Notes under the pieces: generated by a model | Database searches by the model: none | What the model was told of the DNA's origin: nothing | The model's input: the letters and a program-made list of their open reading frames with translations, nothing else | Shown here: piece after piece, positions 17,739 to 27,552 of the stretch | How the letters are laid out: each line of letters opens with the position of its first letter | How positions within the stretch are numbered: the first letter of the stretch is position 1 | Program-made: the position numbers and the translations under genes | NCBI GenBank assembly: GCA_902627745.1 | Contig: CACOKG010000007.1 | Coordinates: 1 to 32,553, forward strand | Direction: 5' to 3' | Length of the DNA: 32,553 nucleotides | Origin: an uncultured Pelagibacteraceae bacterium | GTDB lineage: Bacteria; Pseudomonadota; Alphaproteobacteria; Pelagibacterales; Pelagibacteraceae

Positions 17739-19894
17739 TTATGGAACTTTTAAAGAAATATCCAAAAACATTTCAGTGGTTATTTTTATTAGTCGTATTT
17801 TTTGCTTTATGTTTCGCGATTGAAGTTCCAGAAACGTACAAATTCATTCGTGGTCAAGCAGAATTTGTAAAAGATCCAAATCAAAGTAGTTATATCTTTT
17901 TAGGCAAAGAGGTGAGATATTATGCTTTTGATGTCTTTTGGAGACTGCCACCATTACTTGGATGGTTACCTATTTGGATTAACGACTCATTATTTTTCTT
18001 AATGAACGAATGGATGCCGATTGAAGTTTGGAATGAAGATACGCAAGAATTTAAAAGTCGCCCGATAGTTTTACAAATAAGCAGAAATTTGACTGCCTTC
18101 ATGACTTTTTTGATAGAACTAATAAGAGAGATTTTATTAGGCGGTCTTGAAACTATAGTTGCATTTACTAGTTGGGATTGGATAGATCAAAATCCATGGG
18201 CTGAATTACCAGGATTACCTTGGACTATTGTTGCAGCAGGTGCAGCGCTACTTTCATACAAGCTAAGCGGTAAAGGTCTAGCTTTGTTTGCAGGTTTAAC
18301 AATGATTTATATTTCTGTATTTGGTCAATGGAAACCTTCTATGCAAACGCTCTCATTTATTTTAGTTGCAGCTCCACTATCATTTATTTTTGGTTTGGGA
18401 TTGGGAATTGCAGCTTTTAAAAGTAAACGTGTAGAAAAAGCTTTATATCCAATATTACTGGTAATGCAGACAATGCCACAATACGCTGTATTGGTACCAG
18501 CGTTGGTCCTTTTTGGAGTAGGTGATCATGCTGCAGTAATTATTACTATGGTTGTAGCAATACCGCCGATGATATTATTGACATTACTAGGTTTAAGAGC
18601 AGTGCCTCCAGAGGTTATTGAAGCGGGTAGAATGAGTGGATGTAATAATTTTCAATTAATGTTTAAAGTATTAATTCCAACTGCAAGAAGAGATATTTTA
18701 ATTGGGGTAAATCAAGTCATCATGGTGTGTTTTTCGATGGCAGTAATTTCAGCATTTATTGGAGCAAAAGGTTTAGGATTCAATTTATTATTAGCACTAA
18801 ACCAACTAAACATTGGATTGGCCTTAGAGGCAGGCTTATGTATTAGTTTAATTGCAATTCTTTTAGATAAGATGTCTTTGGCATGGGCTAATAAACAAAC
18901 GGATTATTTTGGTAATCTTACCTTTTATCAAAGAAACAAAAATTTTTTATTTTTTGGTATTATATTTGTTATTGGAATAGTACTCGCTTATGTTGGAACT
19001 TTTTTATTTAAAGATACTTTTAATTATTTATTTGAAATTCCCCATAATAAAGGAATATCAACTGCTGATTTTTGGAATAAAGGAGTAGATTGGATTTTTG
19101 AGACTTTCTTTGTATATATCAAAGCGTTTAATACATGGTTAATACAGGATGTGCTTCAGCCAATGAGAGCACTTTATTTAAGAATGCCTGCAATTGCTAC
19201 AATAGTTTTAGTTGTTGGTGCAGGGTATCTGATTGGTGGCTTACGTTCAGCGTTGATAGTGTGTCTTTTAACTTTATTTATCGCATTTAGCCCTTGGTGG
19301 GATAGAGCTTTAGTCACAACATATATGGCAACTTTTGGAGTTATAGTTTCTTGTTTGATTGGGTTTACTGTTGGAACTTTATGTTTTCAAAATAAACATT
19401 CAGCAAACTTTATGTTAGGCGTTTGTGATATTTTTCAAACATTCCCATCATTTGTCTATTTAATTCCAGTTATGATGTTGTTCGGCATAACTGATACGTC
19501 TGTGCTTATAGCAGTTATAGTTTATGCAACAATACCGGCTACAAGATATACAATTGAGGGACTTAGAAGTGTTCCAGCTGGACTACATGATGCAGCAACT
19601 ATGTCAGGTGTAAATAAATTTCAAAGACTAACTAAAATAGAATTTCCTTTGGCTTTTCCACATATGATGCTTGGTATAAATCAGACAATTGTATTTGCTT
19701 TGTTTATGGTGATCATAGGAGCATTTATTGGAACAGAAGATTTAGGTCAATACATTTTAAAAGCATTATCAGATAAAAAAGGTGCTGGAATTGGATTAAC
19801 GCTTGGTATCTGTGTAGCTTTTATTGCTTTAATATTTGATAACTTAATAAGAGCTTATGTTCAAAAAAGAAAAAAACACCTGGGTATTGATTAA
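17735..19894 (+). CDS. tmoW: ABC transporter permease with two fused ProW-type permease domains; probable TmoW
   Basis: 719 aa; two EAA-loop regions (GLRAVPPEVIEAGRMSGCNNFQLMFKVLIPTARRDILIGVNQVIM and GLRSVPAGLHDAATMSGVNKFQRLTKIEFPLAFPHMMLGINQTIV); 4-bp overlap with the ATPase. Confidence 0.87.
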   Translation: MIMELLKKYPKTFQWLFLLVVFFALCFAIEVPETYKFIRGQAEFVKDPNQSSYIFLGKEVRYYAFDVFWRLPPLLGWLPIWINDSLFFLMNEWMPIEVWNEDTQEFKSRPIVLQISRNLTAFMTFLIELIREILLGGLETIVAFTSWDWIDQNPWAELPGLPWTIVAAGAALLSYKLSGKGLALFAGLTMIYISVFGQWKPSMQTLSFILVAAPLSFIFGLGLGIAAFKSKRVEKALYPILLVMQTMPQYAVLVPALVLFGVGDHAAVIITMVVAIPPMILLTLLGLRAVPPEVIEAGRMSGCNNFQLMFKVLIPTARRDILIGVNQVIMVCFSMAVISAFIGAKGLGFNLLLALNQLNIGLALEAGLCISLIAILLDKMSLAWANKQTDYFGNLTFYQRNKNFLFFGIIFVIGIVLAYVGTFLFKDTFNYLFEIPHNKGISTADFWNKGVDWIFETFFVYIKAFNTWLIQDVLQPMRALYLRMPAIATIVLVVGAGYLIGGLRSALIVCLLTLFIAFSPWWDRALVTTYMATFGVIVSCLIGFTVGTLCFQNKHSANFMLGVCDIFQTFPSFVYLIPVMMLFGITDTSVLIAVIVYATIPATRYTIEGLRSVPAGLHDAATMSGVNKFQRLTKIEFPLAFPHMMLGINQTIVFALFMVIIGAFIGTEDLGQYILKALSDKKGAGIGLTLGICVAFIALIFDNLIRAYVQKRKKHLGID

Positions 19895-19901
19895 TTTAAG
19901 T

Positions 19902-21233
19902 TTATTTATCTAAAAAAGATTTTGAAGAGTCATCCATAGCAGTTGCCCATGGAGTATGATGTATTGGAGCAATGGAACCAGTTACAGGTGATGAAAAAGA
20001 TTTATTTCTGTAAGTTGAAATATCCTCAACTTTGTGATGTTCCCACTCCTTAAAGTGTTTTCTAATTAACTCAAAATCAATTTTTGGATAATCAGACATT
20101 TCATGAAGCTCTTTTGTATATTCAGTTTGAAAATCAATCATTTGATCAGGATTTTCTAGTTTTTCTTCTATTGCGACCCACTTATCAATATCTTTTTTAA
20201 CCTCACTATCATTAGGTATTTTAATCTTATTCATAATCACATCTCTTGCGTACCAAGCTTGGCAATCAAACATATTAAACGTATGGAATTGATCTTGCAT
20301 TCCAAGGTATAAAAGTTTGTGATTATCTTGCCAAACTACTCCTTTAAATAATTTTGGTGGATACAACCTGTTTCTAGTTTTTAATTGTAAATTCTCTTCT
20401 AAAAAAGGAAAATGGTGTAGATAACCAGTGCATAAAATTACAACATCAGCTTCTTGTTCAGTTCCATCTTTAAATATTGCTTTTTTTCCAACTAATTTAT
20501 CTAGATAATGAACTTCTTTCATGCCATTGGGCCATTTAAATCCCATCGGATTATGTCTGTAACCAATGGTAACACTCTTGGCTCCGTATTTATTACACTG
20601 AAGAGCAATATCCTCTGCTGAATAGCTACTACCTAGCACTATAACATTTTTATCTCTAAATTCCTCTGCATCTCTAAAATCATGTGAGTGCATAATTCTT
20701 CCTGGAAAAGAACTCATTCCTTCATACTCTGGAATAAATGGAACCGAAAAATGACCCGTAGAAACCACCACATAATCAAAATTATCTTTTAAAATTTTAT
20801 TATTAACTTTATCTTGATAGCTCAGCTCAAACTTATCGTCTTTAAAAATTGTATTAATAACTCTAGTATTAAATTTAATCTTATTTTTTAAATTTCCTTT
20901 ACTTACTCTCCCAACAATATAATCAAATAATACTTCTCTAGGTGGAAAAGATGGTATCGGTTTTCCAAAATGTTCATCAAATGAGTAATCTGCAAATTCT
21001 AAACATTCTTTTGGTCCATTCGACCAAAGATATCTGTACATACTATTTGGAACTGGATCACCATATTGATCAGAACCTGTTCTCCAACTATAATTCCATA
21101 ATCCTCCCCAAGTTTCTTGTTTCTCAAAACAAACTACCTCAGGTATTTTTTCACCATTTTTTTCCGCTAGTTCAAAGGCTCTCAACATTGATAAGCCACA
21201 AGGCCCTGCACCAATAATCGCTACTTTTGTCAT
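19902..21233 (-). CDS. tmm: Flavin-containing monooxygenase, trimethylamine monooxygenase
   Basis: FAD motif GAGPCGLSMLRAFE; WGGLWNYSWRTGSDQYGDPVPNSMYRYLWSNGPKECLEFADYSF; FSVPFIPEYEG; NADPH motif VLGSSYSAEDIALQC; CTGYLHHFPFLEE. Matches the Tmm-type FMO as remembered. Confidence 0.87.
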   Translation of the reverse strand: MTKVAIIGAGPCGLSMLRAFELAEKNGEKIPEVVCFEKQETWGGLWNYSWRTGSDQYGDPVPNSMYRYLWSNGPKECLEFADYSFDEHFGKPIPSFPPREVLFDYIVGRVSKGNLKNKIKFNTRVINTIFKDDKFELSYQDKVNNKILKDNFDYVVVSTGHFSVPFIPEYEGMSSFPGRIMHSHDFRDAEEFRDKNVIVLGSSYSAEDIALQCNKYGAKSVTIGYRHNPMGFKWPNGMKEVHYLDKLVGKKAIFKDGTEQEADVVILCTGYLHHFPFLEENLQLKTRNRLYPPKLFKGVVWQDNHKLLYLGMQDQFHTFNMFDCQAWYARDVIMNKIKIPNDSEVKKDIDKWVAIEEKLENPDQMIDFQTEYTKELHEMSDYPKIDFELIRKHFKEWEHHKVEDISTYRNKSFSSPVTGSIAPIHHTPWATAMDDSSKSFLDK

Positions 21234-21312
21234 TAAATTATAAAAATTAATAATTTTTTAAATGTATTTTACTAACAAAATGGCCACAATTACAATAAAA
21301 TAATAATTAGTT

Positions 21313-22272
21313 ATGAAAAATATCTTGATCATAGGTGGTGGCGCTATGGGTTCAGCTTTTACATTTCCTTGTATAGATAATAATAATAGAGTTACAATCA
21401 CTGAGCCCTATAGCAAAAGATTTATTAAAGATTTATCTTCAAGAGACAAATACCATTCTTCGCTAAAAGTAAAACTTCCAAAAAAAGTAAGATTTAAAAA
21501 TTTTTCTAAAAATTTATTAAAAGAAAAATTTGATTTAATAGTTGTGGCTTTGAGCTTGTCTGGAATAAACTTTATAGGTAAAGAGTTGAAAAGATTTAAT
21601 GTGAAAGCTCCAATTTTAGTTTTGACGAAAGGTTTGAAACATGACAGAAAACGTAATAAAATCTTCACAATTTCTGATCAATTAAAAAAAATCTATAACC
21701 TAAGAAATATTTTTGTTTTGAAAGGTCCTTGTTTAGCCAAAGAACTGGTAAGAAAAAATAAAACAAGTGTAATTATTGCAAATCAAAATATAAAGGCTGC
21801 AAAAAATATTGGTAGATTTATATCTACTAAATATTATTTAATAGAATATTCAAAAGATGTTGTTGGTATTGAGGTTAGTTCAGCAATTAAAAATATATAT
21901 TCCATGATAATAGGAGCTGGACAAAGCTTAAATACTTCATCAAATTTGTTTCAAAAATCAATGAATGAGATGAAATATTTAATAAGATATTTTAAAGGTA
22001 AAGAAGAGACAATTTTAGGTTTAGCAGGTGTTGGAGATTTATATGTTAGTGCTGCTGGTGGAAGAAATAGTAAAATGGGTAGTTATTTAGGTAGAGGATA
22101 TACATTTAAATCAGCAAAAAAAAAATTTATGTTTAAAGATACTGTTGAAGGTGAGCAGCTTGCTAGAGAAATTGCTCCTTTTATCTTAAAGAAAATTAGT
22201 AAAAAAAATATTCCCCTGATGATAGATTTACTAAAAGCAATCTTAAAAAATAAAAAACTAAAGATTAATTAA
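21313..22272 (+). CDS. NAD(P)-dependent glycerol-3-phosphate dehydrogenase-like protein (GpsA family)
   Basis: N-terminal IIGGGAMGSAFTFPCIDNNNRVTI; LTKGL, KGPCLAKEL, VSSAIKNIYSMIIGAGQ, LGLAGVGDLYVSAAGGRNSKMGSYLGRG, TVEGEQLA. Confidence 0.82.
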   Translation: MKNILIIGGGAMGSAFTFPCIDNNNRVTITEPYSKRFIKDLSSRDKYHSSLKVKLPKKVRFKNFSKNLLKEKFDLIVVALSLSGINFIGKELKRFNVKAPILVLTKGLKHDRKRNKIFTISDQLKKIYNLRNIFVLKGPCLAKELVRKNKTSVIIANQNIKAAKNIGRFISTKYYLIEYSKDVVGIEVSSAIKNIYSMIIGAGQSLNTSSNLFQKSMNEMKYLIRYFKGKEETILGLAGVGDLYVSAAGGRNSKMGSYLGRGYTFKSAKKKFMFKDTVEGEQLAREIAPFILKKISKKNIPLMIDLLKAILKNKKLKIN

Positions 22273-22280
22273 TTATATCT

Positions 22281-23441
22281 ATGAAAATTAATTGGAATTA
22301 TCCAACAACAGTTTGGGTAGGAGAAAATAGAATTTATGAATTGAGCGAAGCTTGTAGAAATTTAAATGTAACTAAACCATTATTTGTTACTGATAAAGAT
22401 TTAGTAAACTTACCTTTTATTAAAAATATTATTTCTGATAATCTAAAAAAATTCAACGAATTAAAGGTTTTTTCTAATTTCACCGGTAACCCGATTGGTG
22501 AAAATGTTGAGGAGGGTGTTGGTGAATTTAAAAAGAAAAAGTGTGATGGTGTTATAGCGATTGGTGGAGGTAGTGCCCTTGACGTTGGTAAAGCAATTGG
22601 TTTTATGTCTGCTCAAACAAGACCTATTTGGGACTTTGAGGATATCGGTGAAAACTGGAAAAGAGCTACAACAGATAACATCCCTCCAATTATTGCAATA
22701 CCAACAACAGCTGGAACAGGATCTGAAACAGGAAGAGCGTCTGCAATTATTAACAAAAAAACTGGAATAAAAAAGATTATATTTCATCCAAAAATTTTAC
22801 CATCAGTTGTAATACTAGATCCTTTATTAACATTAGATCTTTCTCCACGATTAACCGCAGCAACAGGTATGGATGCATTAGCTCACAATCTTGAAGCATT
22901 TTGCGCACCCAACTTTCATCCGATGGCAGATGGAATAGCTTTGGAAGGAATGAAATTAATTAAAGATTCACTTTTAATAGCCTTTGAAGATGGAAAAAAT
23001 ATTGATGCACGACAAAAGTTATTATCCGCTTCATCTATGGGCTCTACAGCTTTTCAGAAGGGATTAGGTGCAATACACTCATTGAGTCATCCAATTAACT
23101 CACAGTTTAATGTCCATCATGGTTTATCTAATGCAATTTTTATGCCATACGTTTTGACATTTAATAAATCTTCAATTGAAAAAAAAATAGTCTCTATATG
23201 TGATTATCTGAATTTAAATGAAAATTTTGAAAGTTTCTTAGAATGGATATTAGATTTAAGGAGTAATTTGAACATTCCAAATAAATTATCTGATATAATG
23301 GATTGCACTAAAATAAATCTTGATCAATTATCTCAGATGGCATTAGACGATCCCTCAACAAGTGGAAATCCAAAAAAAGTAAATAAAGATGATTTAAAAA
23401 AGATGTACGAATATAGCATTTCAGGAAAATTATTTAAATGA
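22281..23441 (+). CDS. Iron-containing (type III) alcohol dehydrogenase
   Basis: DGVIAIGGGSALDVGKAIG, IPTTAGTGSETGRASAI, TAATGMDALAHNLEAF, HSLSHPINSQFNVHHGLSNAIFMPYVL. Confidence 0.88.
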   Translation: MKINWNYPTTVWVGENRIYELSEACRNLNVTKPLFVTDKDLVNLPFIKNIISDNLKKFNELKVFSNFTGNPIGENVEEGVGEFKKKKCDGVIAIGGGSALDVGKAIGFMSAQTRPIWDFEDIGENWKRATTDNIPPIIAIPTTAGTGSETGRASAIINKKTGIKKIIFHPKILPSVVILDPLLTLDLSPRLTAATGMDALAHNLEAFCAPNFHPMADGIALEGMKLIKDSLLIAFEDGKNIDARQKLLSASSMGSTAFQKGLGAIHSLSHPINSQFNVHHGLSNAIFMPYVLTFNKSSIEKKIVSICDYLNLNENFESFLEWILDLRSNLNIPNKLSDIMDCTKINLDQLSQMALDDPSTSGNPKKVNKDDLKKMYEYSISGKLFK

Positions 23442-24220
23442 AAAAAATACTTATCGTTGAGGGAAATCCCAGGAAAGAGAATGAGAGTTTTCAAAAAGTA
23501 GGGATTCAAACACACACTGAAAGTTTAAAAGATAGCCTCAATTATTTTGGAGAAGAATTAAAATTGGATGTAGTAAATCCATCATCTGATGAGAGTATCG
23601 AGTCAGTAAAAAGTAATCTTTCAAATTATGATGGATTAATTTGGGGAGGTAGTAGTCTAAATATTTATAATAACACCCCTGAAATAAGAAAACAGATTGA
23701 ATTCATGAAAGAATGTCAAAAAAAGGTTGTAAATATTTTAGCAATATGTTGGGGCATGCAGGTAGCTGTAACCGCTGCTGGAGGAGAAGTAAAAAAAGCA
23801 GATAATTCACATATTGGTATAGCTAATGAAATTATAATTAACGAGGTTGGTCAAGATCACCCACTTTATCAAAAAAAAGATAAAAAATTTAATTCACCTG
23901 CTTTTAATTTTGATGAGGTCAAAATACTACCGAAAAATGCAATCTGTTTAGCATCAAACAAAATAAATAAAGTTCAAAGTTTATATTTTGAAACAAATGA
24001 AAGTAAAGTTTGGGGTTTGCAATATCACCCTGAGATAACTTATGAGAAAATGATAAGTTTAATTAAATTTAGAAAAGATAGATTAATAAATTTAAGAAAA
24101 GTTTTTAAAGATGAAAAAGATATTGAAAATCATATATCTTTTATCAAAAAAGAAATTTTAGTGACAAATAAAGATAAAAGAATGATGGAGTTAAAAAACT
24201 GGTTAAAGAGTCTAAATTAA
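23438..24220 (+). CDS. Class I glutamine amidotransferase-like protein
   Basis: Nucleophile elbow [10 protein letters not shown]-terminal [10 protein letters not shown]; 4-bp overlap with the ADH stop. Confidence 0.8.
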   Translation: MKKILIVEGNPRKENESFQKVGIQTHTESLKDSLNYFGEELKLDVVNPSSDESIESVKSNLSNYDGLIWGGSSLNIYNNTPEIRKQIEFMKECQKKVVNILAICWGMQVAVTAAGGEVKKADNSHIGIANEIIINEVGQDHPLYQKKDKKFNSPAFNFDEVKILPKNAICLASNKINKVQSLYFETNESKVWGLQYHPEITYEKMISLIKFRKDRLINLRKVFKDEKDIENHISFIKKEILVTNKDKRMMELKNWLKSLN

Positions 24221-25902
24221 AATAAGCCTTCTATTTCGCCTTTTTTGTTTAGTTTAATAGAGTCAGCTGCTGGCACTCTTGGCAAGCCTGGCATTGTCAT
24301 GATTGCTCCACAAACCACAACTATGAACTCAGCACCAGACGATAACCTAATTTCTCTTATTGGTAAAGCATGACCAGTTGGTGCACCTTTTAAATTGGGA
24401 TCTGTTGAAAAACTATATTGAGTTTTTGCAACACAAATAGGTAATTCTCCATATCCAGCTTCTTCAAAACTTTTGAGTTGATCTCTAATTCTTGTGTCAG
24501 CTATAACCTCATCAGCTCTATAAATTTCTTTTGCGATTGTCTCAATTTTTTTAAATAGAGGCGTTTTACTTTCGTATAAAAATTTAAAATTAGCCTCATT
24601 TTTTTCACATAACTCAGTCACATGACTTGCCAATTCTTTCGTACCTTCACCTCCATTAGCCCAATGTTTACATAAACTTGCTTTTACCCCAAGCTTTTCA
24701 CAGAAATCAATTAATTCTTTTACCTCTTTATCAGTATCTTTTATGAAATGATTTACAGCTATTGCAACTGGTAATCCAAACTTTTTTACATTTTCAATAT
24801 GTCTTTGAAGATTAATCAATCCTTTTTTCAAAGCATCAACATTTTCATTTTTTAAATCATCTTTTGCAACTCCACCATGCATTTTTAATGCTCTGATAGT
24901 AGCAACAATCACAACGCAACTTGGTTTTAAATTTGATTTTCTACATTTAATATCAAGAAACTTTTCTGCACCAAGATCAGCACCAAAACCAGCTTCAGTC
25001 ACAACATAATCTGCGAGTTTTAATCCAGCTTTAGTTGCAATAACAGAATTACATCCATGAGCGATATTAGCGAATGGTCCACCATGTATTATTGCAGGAT
25101 TGTTTTCTAATGTTTGGGTCACATTAGGTCTTAAAGCTTCTTTTAACAGAACAGTCATAGGACCTTGTGCTTTTAAATCTTTTGCGTAAATAGGTTTTTT
25201 CTCTCTTGTATAAGCTACCGTGATATTCCCTATTCTTTTTTCTAAGTCTTCAAGATTATTTGCAAGACAAAAGATAGCCATAATTTCTGAGGCAACTGTA
25301 ATATCAAAACCATCTTCTCTTGGAAAACCGTTTGCTACACCACCAAGGTTAATGTTAATTGATCTAAGAGCTCTATCATTCATATCCATCACTCTTTTCC
25401 AAACTATTCTTCTTACATCTATGTTGAGTTTATTCCCCCAGTAGATATGATTGTCAATTAATGCTGACAAAAGATTATGAGCAGATGTTATTGCATGAAA
25501 ATCACCAGTAAAATGAAGATTGATTTGTTCCATTGGTACAACTTGAGCATATCCACCACCTGCTGCGCCACCTTTCATTCCAAAAGAGGGACCAAGACTT
25601 GGCTCTCTTAGGCAAACAATAGATTTTTTACCTATTTTATTTAATCCATCATTTAAACCTACTGATGTAGTTGTTTTACCTTCCCCAGCTGGCGTAGGAG
25701 TTATAGCTGTAACTAAGATTAACTTTCCGTCAGGTACATCTTTTAATTTTTCCAGATACTCAAGGTTCACTTTAGCAATATGTCTACCCATCGGACTAAA
25801 TGCTGAGCTTTCATCTGGGACATTTACTTTAGCTAAAATATCCTTAATTGGTTGCATTTTAGCTTCTCTTGCTATTTGGATATCTGATTTTATGTCGCTC
25901 AT
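24217..25902 (-). CDS. fhs: Formate-tetrahydrofolate ligase
   Basis: [107 protein letters not shown]. Confidence 0.95.
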   Translation of the reverse strand: MSDIKSDIQIAREAKMQPIKDILAKVNVPDESSAFSPMGRHIAKVNLEYLEKLKDVPDGKLILVTAITPTPAGEGKTTTSVGLNDGLNKIGKKSIVCLREPSLGPSFGMKGGAAGGGYAQVVPMEQINLHFTGDFHAITSAHNLLSALIDNHIYWGNKLNIDVRRIVWKRVMDMNDRALRSININLGGVANGFPREDGFDITVASEIMAIFCLANNLEDLEKRIGNITVAYTREKKPIYAKDLKAQGPMTVLLKEALRPNVTQTLENNPAIIHGGPFANIAHGCNSVIATKAGLKLADYVVTEAGFGADLGAEKFLDIKCRKSNLKPSCVVIVATIRALKMHGGVAKDDLKNENVDALKKGLINLQRHIENVKKFGLPVAIAVNHFIKDTDKEVKELIDFCEKLGVKASLCKHWANGGEGTKELASHVTELCEKNEANFKFLYESKTPLFKKIETIAKEIYRADEVIADTRIRDQLKSFEEAGYGELPICVAKTQYSFSTDPNLKGAPTGHALPIREIRLSSGAEFIVVVCGAIMTMPGLPRVPAADSIKLNKKGEIEGLF

Positions 25903-26025
25903 TAAAACTTGTTAAATATAAAAAACTGGTCGATTAGTATCTCTTTTTAACACCTTTGGAAATATCTAAAAATTATATATAAAAAAAATATGAACTATTT
26001 ATATTCATTATTATAAAAATGGGTT

Positions 26026-27282
26026 ATGCAAAAATATTCAGTATTTAGTTTAATAAAAAATGCCCTTTCTAATCACGAGAATTGGGATTTAGCTTGGAAA
26101 GACCCCACACCTAAAAAAGAGTATGATGTAGTGATTATTGGTGGTGGAGGCCATGGTCTAGCAACAGCATATTATTTGGCGAAAGAGCACAACATAACCA
26201 ATGTGGCTATCATAGAAAAAGGTTGGATTGGTGGAGGCAACGTTGGACGTAATACTACGATTATTAGATCAAATTATATGTATGATGAAAATGCGTTATT
26301 TAGTGAATTCGGAATGAATCTATGGAGAAAGATGAGTCAAGATTTAAACTACAACGTGATGTTTTCTCCAAGAGGAATTATTAACTTAGCTCACTCTGAT
26401 GCTCAAATGAATGTTTATGCCAGAAGAGGTAATTCTATGCGTTTAAATGGTATAGATGCGGTTCTTTTAAATAGAGAACAAGTAAAGGAAATTATTCCAA
26501 TGGCTGATTTTTCTGAAAATGTTAGATTTCCAATCTTTGGTGGATTAATGCAGCCTAGCGCAGGTACGGCTAGACATGATGCGGTAGCGTGGGGTTATGC
26601 GCGTCAGGCAGACTCAATGGGTGTAGATATAATTCAAAATTGTGAAGTAATTGGTTTTGATATCTCTGCAGGTAAAATTAAAGGGATTAGGACTTCAAGA
26701 GGAGAAATTAAAGCTAAAAAAATCGGACTATGTGTTGCAGGTAGTACTAATATTTTAGCTGAAAAATTAAATATGACTTTGCCAATTGAAACACATTTAT
26801 TACAAGCTTGTGTATCGGAACCAGTAAAACCAGTTTTAGATAATGTAGTTACTTTTGGTGCTGGACATTTTTATATAAGTCAATCAGACAAAGGTGAAAT
26901 GGTTATGGGAGGTGATTTAGATGGTTATAATAGTTACGCCCAACGAGGTAATCTACCAACACTACAGCACGTGCTTACAGAAGGTATTGCGATGATGCCA
27001 TTTTTAAGTAAATTAAAAATGTTAAGAACATGGGGTGGTATAATGGATATGTCCATGGATGGCTCACCAATTATTGATAAAACACACATTCAAGGCTTGT
27101 ATTTAAATTGTGGATGGTGTTACGGAGGATTTAAAGCTACACCTGCATCTGGTTGGACTTTTGCTCATACAATTGCACAGGATAGAGTTCATGAATTAAA
27201 TGCTGGATATAGTTTAAATAGATTTAATACAGGTCATTTGCTAGACGAAAAAGGGCTTGGAACAAAAACTTGGATTTCATAA
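26026..27282 (+). CDS. Sarcosine oxidase beta subunit / N-methylglutamate dehydrogenase subunit A-like
   Basis: YDVVIIGGGGHGLATAYYLAKEH, GWIGGGNVGRNTTIIRSNY, GGIMDMSMDGSPIID, NCGWCYGGFKATPASGWTFAH; first gene of a B-D-A-G ordered operon. Confidence 0.88.
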   Translation: MQKYSVFSLIKNALSNHENWDLAWKDPTPKKEYDVVIIGGGGHGLATAYYLAKEHNITNVAIIEKGWIGGGNVGRNTTIIRSNYMYDENALFSEFGMNLWRKMSQDLNYNVMFSPRGIINLAHSDAQMNVYARRGNSMRLNGIDAVLLNREQVKEIIPMADFSENVRFPIFGGLMQPSAGTARHDAVAWGYARQADSMGVDIIQNCEVIGFDISAGKIKGIRTSRGEIKAKKIGLCVAGSTNILAEKLNMTLPIETHLLQACVSEPVKPVLDNVVTFGAGHFYISQSDKGEMVMGGDLDGYNSYAQRGNLPTLQHVLTEGIAMMPFLSKLKMLRTWGGIMDMSMDGSPIIDKTHIQGLYLNCGWCYGGFKATPASGWTFAHTIAQDRVHELNAGYSLNRFNTGHLLDEKGLGTKTWIS

Positions 27283-27552
27283 ATGCTTCATATCAAGTGT
27301 CCACATTGTGGAATGAGATCACAAAATGAATTTTCCTATGGGGGAGATGCTAGTGTTAAAAGACCCGAACTAGGAAAAGATATATCAGATCAAGATTGGA
27401 ATAATTTTGTTTACAACAGAAAAAGCTTGAGAGGAAAACATTGGGAGCTATGGCAACATTTGGCTGGATGTCGACAATGGATTAAAGTTGAGAGAGATAC
27501 CGGCTCTCATGAAATCTTCAAAACTTTAAAAGCTGAAGAAGAAATTTCATAA
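27283..27552 (+). CDS. Sarcosine oxidase delta subunit / MgdB-like
   Basis: CPHCGMRSQNEFSYGGDA...RGKHWELWQHLAGCRQWIKVERDTGSHEI (SoxD-type zinc protein); between SoxB- and SoxA-like genes. Confidence 0.88.
   Translation: MLHIKCPHCGMRSQNEFSYGGDASVKRPELGKDISDQDWNNFVYNRKSLRGKHWELWQHLAGCRQWIKVERDTGSHEIFKTLKAEEEIS

Noticed and set aside
19890-19905. Convergent tmoW/tmm with 7-bp gap and no hairpin
   Set aside because: Compact convergent ends are common in this type of genome; no specific signal seen.
22461-22787. 108-aa minus-strand ORF with Cys/Ser-rich stretch
   Set aside because: Antisense to the iron-ADH glycine-rich motifs, which explains the Cys/Ser bias.
24211-24222. Convergent stop overlap between the GATase and fhs
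   Set aside because: Overlapping convergent stops are expected in a streamlined genome; noted but not unusual.
25903-26025. Possible riboswitch in the fhs/sox divergent intergenic region
   Set aside because: Only about 120 bp, very AT-rich, no recognisable glycine, SAM or THF aptamer core; Infernal search would decide.
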